A DNA stretch of 64,000 nt from Agrobacterium sp. a22-2 (GTDB lineage: Bacteria; Pseudomonadota; Alphaproteobacteria; Rhizobiales; Rhizobiaceae), in assembly GCF_012276985.1 (NCBI RefSeq), contig NZ_JAAXMM010000010.1, positions 186,001 through 250,000 on the forward strand. Direction: 5' to 3'. The stretch's first letter is position 1, and the number at the start of each line of letters is the position of its first letter. A model generated the notes under the pieces. The model did not search any database. It had not been told where the DNA came from and saw only the letters and a program-made list of their open reading frames with translations. A program made the position numbers and the translations under genes. This document shows positions 59,719 through 64,000 of this stretch, in pieces.

Positions 59719-61914
59719 ATGGCTTTTAATCTTTCCCGCGCCGCATTCACGGCTGCCCTGCTGGCTTCGGTCGCCGTACCGGCCAGCGCCGAGCAGGTCT
59801 TTAACCGCATCGCATCCTTCCCGGTCGCCACCAATCTGCCGGCCGACAAGGACAAGCTCTCCACGACCTCGGCGGAAATCGTCACCGCATCCGAAGACGG
59901 CATGACGCTGGTCTATTCCGACAGCCCGCTCGGCGCGATCGGTTTCGTCGACATTAAAGACGCCAAGGCCCCGAAGGCCGGCGGCGCGGTGATGATGGAT
60001 GGCGAGCCGACCTCGGTTGCCGCCATCGGCAACAAGGTCCTGGTCGCCGTCAACACGTCCGAAAGCAAGGCCAAGCCGTCTGGCCGCCTGGCTGTCGTTG
60101 ATATCGCCTCCAAAAAGATCGACTCGACCTGCGATCTTGGCGGCCAGCCGGATTCGGTTGCAATCTCGCCGGACAAGAGCTTTGCCGTCATCGCCATCGA
60201 GAACGAGCGCGACGAAGAGCTGAACGAAGGCAAGCTGCCGCAGATGCCGGCGGGCGATCTGGTGATCGTCGGCCTGAAGGACGGTACCGTCGATTGCGCT
60301 TCCGTGAAGCATGTCGCCATGACCGGCCTGGCCGGCATTGCCGGTGACGATCCGGAGCCGGAATTCGTCTCGATCAACAGCCTCGGCGAAATCGCCGTGA
60401 CGCTGCAGGAAAACAACGAAATCGTCATCGTCGACGGCAAGACCGGCACGGTCACGACCCATTTCCCGGCCGGCACCGTGGATCTCGCCGGCATCGACAC
60501 CAAGTCGGACGGCGCGCTGAAGTTCACCGGCAAGAAGGACGGCGTGCTTCGCGAGCCCGACGCCCTGAAGTGGTTGGACGACAACCGCTTCGTGGTGGCC
60601 AATGAAGGCGATTACGAAGGCGGTTCGCGCAGCTTCACCATCTTCGACAAAACCGGCAAGGTTGCCTACGAATCCGGCCCCTCGCTGGAACTGGCCATCG
60701 CCCAGATCGGCCATTTCCCCGACAAGCGCGCCAAGTCCAAGGGCGTCGAGCTCGAAGGCCTGGAGGCGGCAACCTTCGGCGGCCAGAAGTATTTCTTCGT
60801 GCTCTCCGAGCGCGCTTCGGTCGTCGGCGTCTACAAGGACACCGGTGCCGAGCCGGAACTCGTGCAGATCCTGCCGTCGGGCGTTTCGCCGGAAGGTGCC
60901 GTGGCCATTCCGGCCCGCAACCTGCTGGTCACCGCCAACGAAGTCGATCTCGGCGAAGACGGCGGCCCGCGCTCGCATGTCATGCTCTATGAGCTTGGCG
61001 AAGGCAAAGCGGCCTATCCGATGATCCAGTCCGCACTCGTCGATGGCGCGCCGATCGGCTGGGGTGCCCTGTCCGGTCTGGTCGGCGATGCCGAAAAGGC
61101 AGGCCAGCTCTATGCCGTCAACGACAGCTTCTACAGCATGCAGCCGACCATCTTCACCATCGACGCCAACCAGACACCGGCCGTCATCACGGCGGCTCTG
61201 CCGGTCACCCGCGGTGGCCAGGCAGCGCAGAAGCTCGACATCGAAGGCGTGACGCTGGATGGCAAGGGCGGCTTTTGGCTGGCCTCCGAAGGCGATTCTG
61301 CCAAGCTCGTCGGCCACGGCCTCTACAATGTCGACGCCAAGGGCGAGATCAAGGCCGAGATCGGTCTTCCGGTCGAGCTGCTGGCCGGCCAGACCCGCTT
61401 CGGCTTCGAAGGCGTGACGCTGATCGGCAAGGGCGACGACGCGACGCTGTGGATGGCCATGCAGCGCGAATGGAAGGATGACGACAAGGGCACCGTCAAG
61501 CTCGTCTCCTACAACATCAAGGCCAAGGAATGGGGCGCTGTCAGCTACCCGCTCGACAAGACCGAAGCCGGCTGGGTCGGCCTGTCGGAAATCACCGCCC
61601 ACGGTGATCACGTCTATATCGTCGAGCGCGACAACCAGGTTGGCGACAATGCCAAGCTGAAGAAGCTCTACCGCGTCGCCATTGCCGACCTGAAGCCGGC
61701 CAAGCTGGGCGAAAAGCTGCCGCTGGTGGCCAAGGAAGAAGTCCATGACTTCATCCCGGACCTGAAAGTGACCAACGGCTACGTCGTCGACAAGCTGGAA
61801 GGCTTCACCTTCGACGCGAGCGGCAAGGCCTTTGCCGTGACCGACAATGACGGCGTGGACGACTCCTCCGGCGAGACGCTGTTCTTCCCGGTCGACCTGA
61901 AGGGCACCAACTAA
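59719..61914 (+). CDS. Exported phytase-like esterase domain protein, PhoB-regulated
   Basis: 731 residues from ATG 59719 (AGGAGG 8 nt upstream). Signal peptide (RAAFTAALLASVAVPASAEQ). The N-terminal half is a beta-propeller-like repeat region (EIVTASEDGMTLVYSDSPLGAIGFVDI, EPTSVAAIGNKVLVAVNTSES, GLEGLEAATFGG-like EGLEAATFGG). The C-terminal half is the esterase-like-activity-of-phytase domain (DIEGVTLDGKGGFWLASEGD, GFEGVTLIGKGDDATLWMAMQREW, VDKLEGFTFDASGKAFAVTDNDGVDDSSGETLF in outline). It probably releases phosphate from organic phosphates in the periplasm; the perfect PHO box upstream supports this. It stands as a single gene. Confidence 0.85.
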   Translation: MAFNLSRAAFTAALLASVAVPASAEQVFNRIASFPVATNLPADKDKLSTTSAEIVTASEDGMTLVYSDSPLGAIGFVDIKDAKAPKAGGAVMMDGEPTSVAAIGNKVLVAVNTSESKAKPSGRLAVVDIASKKIDSTCDLGGQPDSVAISPDKSFAVIAIENERDEELNEGKLPQMPAGDLVIVGLKDGTVDCASVKHVAMTGLAGIAGDDPEPEFVSINSLGEIAVTLQENNEIVIVDGKTGTVTTHFPAGTVDLAGIDTKSDGALKFTGKKDGVLREPDALKWLDDNRFVVANEGDYEGGSRSFTIFDKTGKVAYESGPSLELAIAQIGHFPDKRAKSKGVELEGLEAATFGGQKYFFVLSERASVVGVYKDTGAEPELVQILPSGVSPEGAVAIPARNLLVTANEVDLGEDGGPRSHVMLYELGEGKAAYPMIQSALVDGAPIGWGALSGLVGDAEKAGQLYAVNDSFYSMQPTIFTIDANQTPAVITAALPVTRGGQAAQKLDIEGVTLDGKGGFWLASEGDSAKLVGHGLYNVDAKGEIKAEIGLPVELLAGQTRFGFEGVTLIGKGDDATLWMAMQREWKDDDKGTVKLVSYNIKAKEWGAVSYPLDKTEAGWVGLSEITAHGDHVYIVERDNQVGDNAKLKKLYRVAIADLKPAKLGEKLPLVAKEEVHDFIPDLKVTNGYVVDKLEGFTFDASGKAFAVTDNDGVDDSSGETLFFPVDLKGTN

Positions 61915-61944
61915 GTCTTCGTCCTCCCAAGACGACAGCAAGCA

Positions 61945-61976
61945 GAAGGCCGAGCGAGCGATCGCCCGGCCTTCTG
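61945..61976. terminator. Terminator between the convergent phytase-like and hydrolase genes
   Basis: AGAAGGCCG (61945-61953) pairs with CGGCCTTCT (61968-61976) around 14 nt. T-tracts are weak on both sides. Confidence 0.6.
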
Positions 61977-61995
61977 GCGTTTCGGGGGCTGCGGA

Positions 61996-62748
61996 TCAAA
62001 GCCCTTGCAGGAAGGCGATCACCGGTTCGGCCAGGGCCTCGGGCGCCGAGACATGCGGCGCGTGGCCGGTGGCAAGCGTGGCGACCGCAGCACCGGGCAC
62101 CAACTGCTGCATGCGGCGTTGCAGGTAGAGAAACACCGACTGGTCTTCGGTTGCCTCGACATAGAGCCTGGGGACGCTGCCGAAACGGGGTAGCGTCAGA
62201 TGAGGTGCCGTTGCCCGTCCACGTTCCGGCTGCGGTGTGAGGCGGGCTGCGGCGCGCTCTGCCATGTCCAATGGCAGGTCGTTCAGGAAATGCCGGATGG
62301 CCGCCTCGGGCGGCACGGTGCTGGTTAGCCGGTCGGCAGACCAGATCAGATGCGGGGAGATGCCGGCCGCCTCCGGGTGCTCGGCCAGCGCCTCGCGCAC
62401 CAGCTGGCCAAACCCCATGCCCGACGGCAGCATCATGCCGGCGACATAGACAAGGCCGCGGATCGATTGCGGCACGGCCTCGGCCAGGGCAGAGGCCGCA
62501 ACCCCGCCGCCGGAATGGGCGATCACCGCGACCGGCCGACCGACCGCCTCGATGATTGTTCTCAGATGATCGACATAAAGCTCGAGCGTGACCTTCTCTG
62601 CCGGCGTATCGTCGGTGCCATTGCCGGGCAGGTCGATGGCAACAGGCCGAAAGCCGGCTTCGGCCAGCAGCGGCGAAAAATCCTCCCAGACCCAGGCGCC
62701 CTGCCAGGCGCCATGGATCAGCAACACGGGCAGGGGTGTTCCGCTCAT
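61996..62748 (-). CDS. Alpha/beta hydrolase
   Basis: 250 residues from ATG 62748. Oxyanion region LLIHGAWQGAWVWEDF, nucleophile elbow IAHSGGGVAASALAE, Asp in EATEDQSVFL and His in ATGHAPHVSAPEALA. This resembles the methylesterase/hydroxynitrile-lyase-like branch (MES type). ATG overlaps the stop of the upstream oxygenase by 4 nt, so the two are made together and probably act in one pathway. Substrate unknown. Confidence 0.87.
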   Translation of the reverse strand: MSGTPLPVLLIHGAWQGAWVWEDFSPLLAEAGFRPVAIDLPGNGTDDTPAEKVTLELYVDHLRTIIEAVGRPVAVIAHSGGGVAASALAEAVPQSIRGLVYVAGMMLPSGMGFGQLVREALAEHPEAAGISPHLIWSADRLTSTVPPEAAIRHFLNDLPLDMAERAAARLTPQPERGRATAPHLTLPRFGSVPRLYVEATEDQSVFLYLQRRMQQLVPGAAVATLATGHAPHVSAPEALAEPVIAFLQGL

Positions 62749-63740
62749 CCCTTGGCGGCCGGCGCGTAGGAGCGCTGGTACATGGCCTTCAGATGATCCT
62801 CGACGGTGATCGGCGGAAATTTCGGCTGTTCGCCGGGGGCAAGGCAGTTCGGCAGGCATTCGACCACATGGTCGGGATTGCCGACATAGAAGAACGGGAT
62901 CGAATAGCGCTCCCGTCCGCTCTCGTTGACGACCCGGTGCAGCGTCGAGCGGTAGCGCTCGTTGGTCCAGCGGGCGATCATGTCGCCGAGATTGACGATG
63001 AAGGTGCCGGGGATCGGCTCGGCATGGATCCAGCTGCCGTCATCGGCATCGAACACCTGCAAGCCGCCGACGTCGTCCTGCATCAGCAGCGTCAGGCCGC
63101 CGAAATCCGTGTGTGCACCGGCGCCTTTTTCGTTGGGCGCGGCGTCCTGCGGCTGCGGCGGGTAATGCAAAAGCCGGAGCGTGCCGAGCGGTTCGCGGCA
63201 ATAGGCATCGAAATGGTTCTCCGGCAGGCCGAGCGACAGGGCCATGCCGCGCATCAGCCGCTCGCCGAGATCGGTGAGTGCGGCGAAATAGGCCATCATG
63301 GTGGGCCGGAAGCCCGGCTGATCCGTGGGCCACTGGTTGGGGCCACGGTTGAAGCGGCGCGCCACCACGCGCGGGTCGTCGGGTCCAAGCTCCGGCCCGA
63401 TATAATAACCCTCCTTGAGATCCGCCGGCGCGCCCGGCTCCAGCGTCTGGCCGCGCAGATGCTCGTAGCCGCGGTTGCAGAAGGACTGCGCCTTGTCGAC
63501 GGCGAGCTTGTCGTCGATCGGCCGGTCGAAAAAGGCCCTGGTCTCGGCAAAGGCCGCATCGATCAATCCCTGTGGAATGCCATGCCCTGCGCAGTAGAAA
63601 AACCCCTTTTCGAGGCATGCCTGTCGCAAGGCCGCTCCCACCTCGGCGCGTGTCTCAGGCTTGGACGAGGATAGGCCTGAAATGTCGATCACCGGCAGGG
63701 CGGCCGTCTCGACGGAACGGGCTTGCAAGAGGGCGCTCAT
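62745..63740 (-). CDS. 2-oxoglutarate/Fe(II)-dependent oxygenase (isopenicillin N synthase family)
   Basis: 331 residues. N-terminal DIOX_N region (LPVIDISGL, EKGFFYCAGHGIPQGLID, SFCNRGYEHLRGQ) and C-terminal 2OG-Fe(II) domain: iron ligands His/Asp in AHTDFGGLTLLMQD and distal His in RSTLHRVVN, 2-oxoglutarate contact RYSIPFF. Bacterial relatives oxidise small acids or plant hormone-like compounds; the substrate here is unknown. First gene of a two-gene operon with the hydrolase. Confidence 0.9.
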   Translation of the reverse strand: MSALLQARSVETAALPVIDISGLSSSKPETRAEVGAALRQACLEKGFFYCAGHGIPQGLIDAAFAETRAFFDRPIDDKLAVDKAQSFCNRGYEHLRGQTLEPGAPADLKEGYYIGPELGPDDPRVVARRFNRGPNQWPTDQPGFRPTMMAYFAALTDLGERLMRGMALSLGLPENHFDAYCREPLGTLRLLHYPPQPQDAAPNEKGAGAHTDFGGLTLLMQDDVGGLQVFDADDGSWIHAEPIPGTFIVNLGDMIARWTNERYRSTLHRVVNESGRERYSIPFFYVGNPDHVVECLPNCLAPGEQPKFPPITVEDHLKAMYQRSYAPAAKG

Positions 63741-64000
63741 GGACTTGTCTGGCTCCTGGCTGGCGGGGGCGTTTCAGCGAGGCTAGTCCAGCCGGGGCGC
63801 AGTCGCAACGGGGGCAATGATCAAATTTTGGGTGCTTTCGCGATGTGCTTATGGATTGGGCATATGGTGAACGCTGAACGCGGTACACGTTCGGCCGAAT
63901 CCCCCTTGAACATGGGGACAGAGCCAGCGCACCCCCTCTGGCTTGCCAGCCATCTCCCCCACACGGGGGGAGATCGGATGGAGCGCCGGCCCACGCCTCT
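63741..64000. other. Terminal intergenic stretch ending in a palindromic repeat
   Basis: No complete gene is visible. The first part holds the oxygenase promoter region. The end of the window carries the repeat described at 63929-64000; any gene beyond is outside. Confidence 0.5.
63929..64000. repeat. Rhizobial-type palindromic intergenic repeat (RIME-like), cut by the window edge
   Basis: The sequence CACCCCCTCTGGCTTGCCAG, followed by a stem ATCTCCCCC/GGGGGGAGAT (63952-63974, loop ACAC), matches a family of GC-rich palindromic repeats that I recall as scattered between genes in many Rhizobiaceae. It probably continues beyond 64000. Confidence 0.65.

Overview
The window is GC-rich chromosomal DNA from an alphaproteobacterium, almost certainly a member of the Rhizobiaceae (Rhizobium/Agrobacterium/Neorhizobium group). 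This follows from the gene content and order: ldtR–L,D-transpeptidase; glyA–nrdR–ribD–ribE; ribH–nusB; a proton-pumping pyrophosphatase; bamE; a cytochrome bc1 chaperone–DUF177–plsX–fabH–ihfA–MerR string; a surface-polysaccharide cluster; ctaA; rplM–rpsI with argC and speB; and clpP–clpX–lon–hupB. I see no prophage, insertion sequence, CRISPR array or rRNA. The only RNA gene found is a tRNA-Pro(GGG).

Layout. 1–2.5 kb: the end of a membrane protein, the regulator LdtR and its likely target, a Tat-type L,D-transpeptidase. 2.5–5.9 kb: an uncharacterised run of an exported FAD oxidase and three membrane proteins. 6–14.7 kb: one-carbon and riboflavin metabolism (glyA, nrdR, ribD, ribE, then ribH, nusB and an MFS carrier). 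The two halves of the riboflavin genes are separated by five small or medium genes on the opposite strand, one of them only 25 codons long. 14.9–22.3 kb: hppA, bamE and the fatty acid/phospholipid string. 22.4–25.9 kb: an accessory-looking stretch with a small secreted protein, tRNA-Pro, a low-GC orphan gene, a PHB-depolymerase-type esterase, a 49-residue membrane protein and a short HTH protein.

25.9–37.6 kb is a complete-looking polysaccharide assembly locus: two GT4 glycosyltransferases, a polymerase/ligase, a polyprenyl-phosphate hexose-1-phosphate transferase, a short outer-membrane export lipoprotein, an O-GlcNAc-transferase-like protein, a Wzc-type co-polymerase with a degenerate ATP site and a GNAT/BioF2-like protein. 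Its content and its position between plsX/fabH and the rplM and clpP genes resemble the unipolar polysaccharide (upp) / glucomannan loci of Agrobacterium and Rhizobium; that assignment is inference.

37.7–53.5 kb: heme A synthase, an extradiol-type dioxygenase, argC, speB, rpsI/rplM, a divergent thioesterase/enoyl-CoA hydratase pair, two paralogous CoA-binding-domain proteins, a MetY-type sulfhydrylase, a MarR regulator divergent from an SDR across a perfect palindrome, a cytochrome P450 and a diguanylate cyclase. 53.8–59.5 kb: the protein quality-control genes clpP, clpX, lon and HU. 59.6–63.7 kb: an exported phytase-like protein preceded by a textbook PHO box and a hairpin that hides its ribosome binding site, then a translationally coupled 2-oxoglutarate/Fe(II) oxygenase and alpha/beta hydrolase. 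The window ends in a rhizobial-type palindromic intergenic repeat.

The observations I rate highest are the PHO box plus Shine-Dalgarno-sequestering hairpin (59647–59711), the kinase-dead-looking Wzc in the polysaccharide cluster, the terminator-like element at the start of the rplM leader, the MarR/SDR operator, the exported FAD-oxidase operon and the perfect 20-bp hairpin at 11316–11369. No function has been tested; all calls come from reading the sequence and recalling the families.
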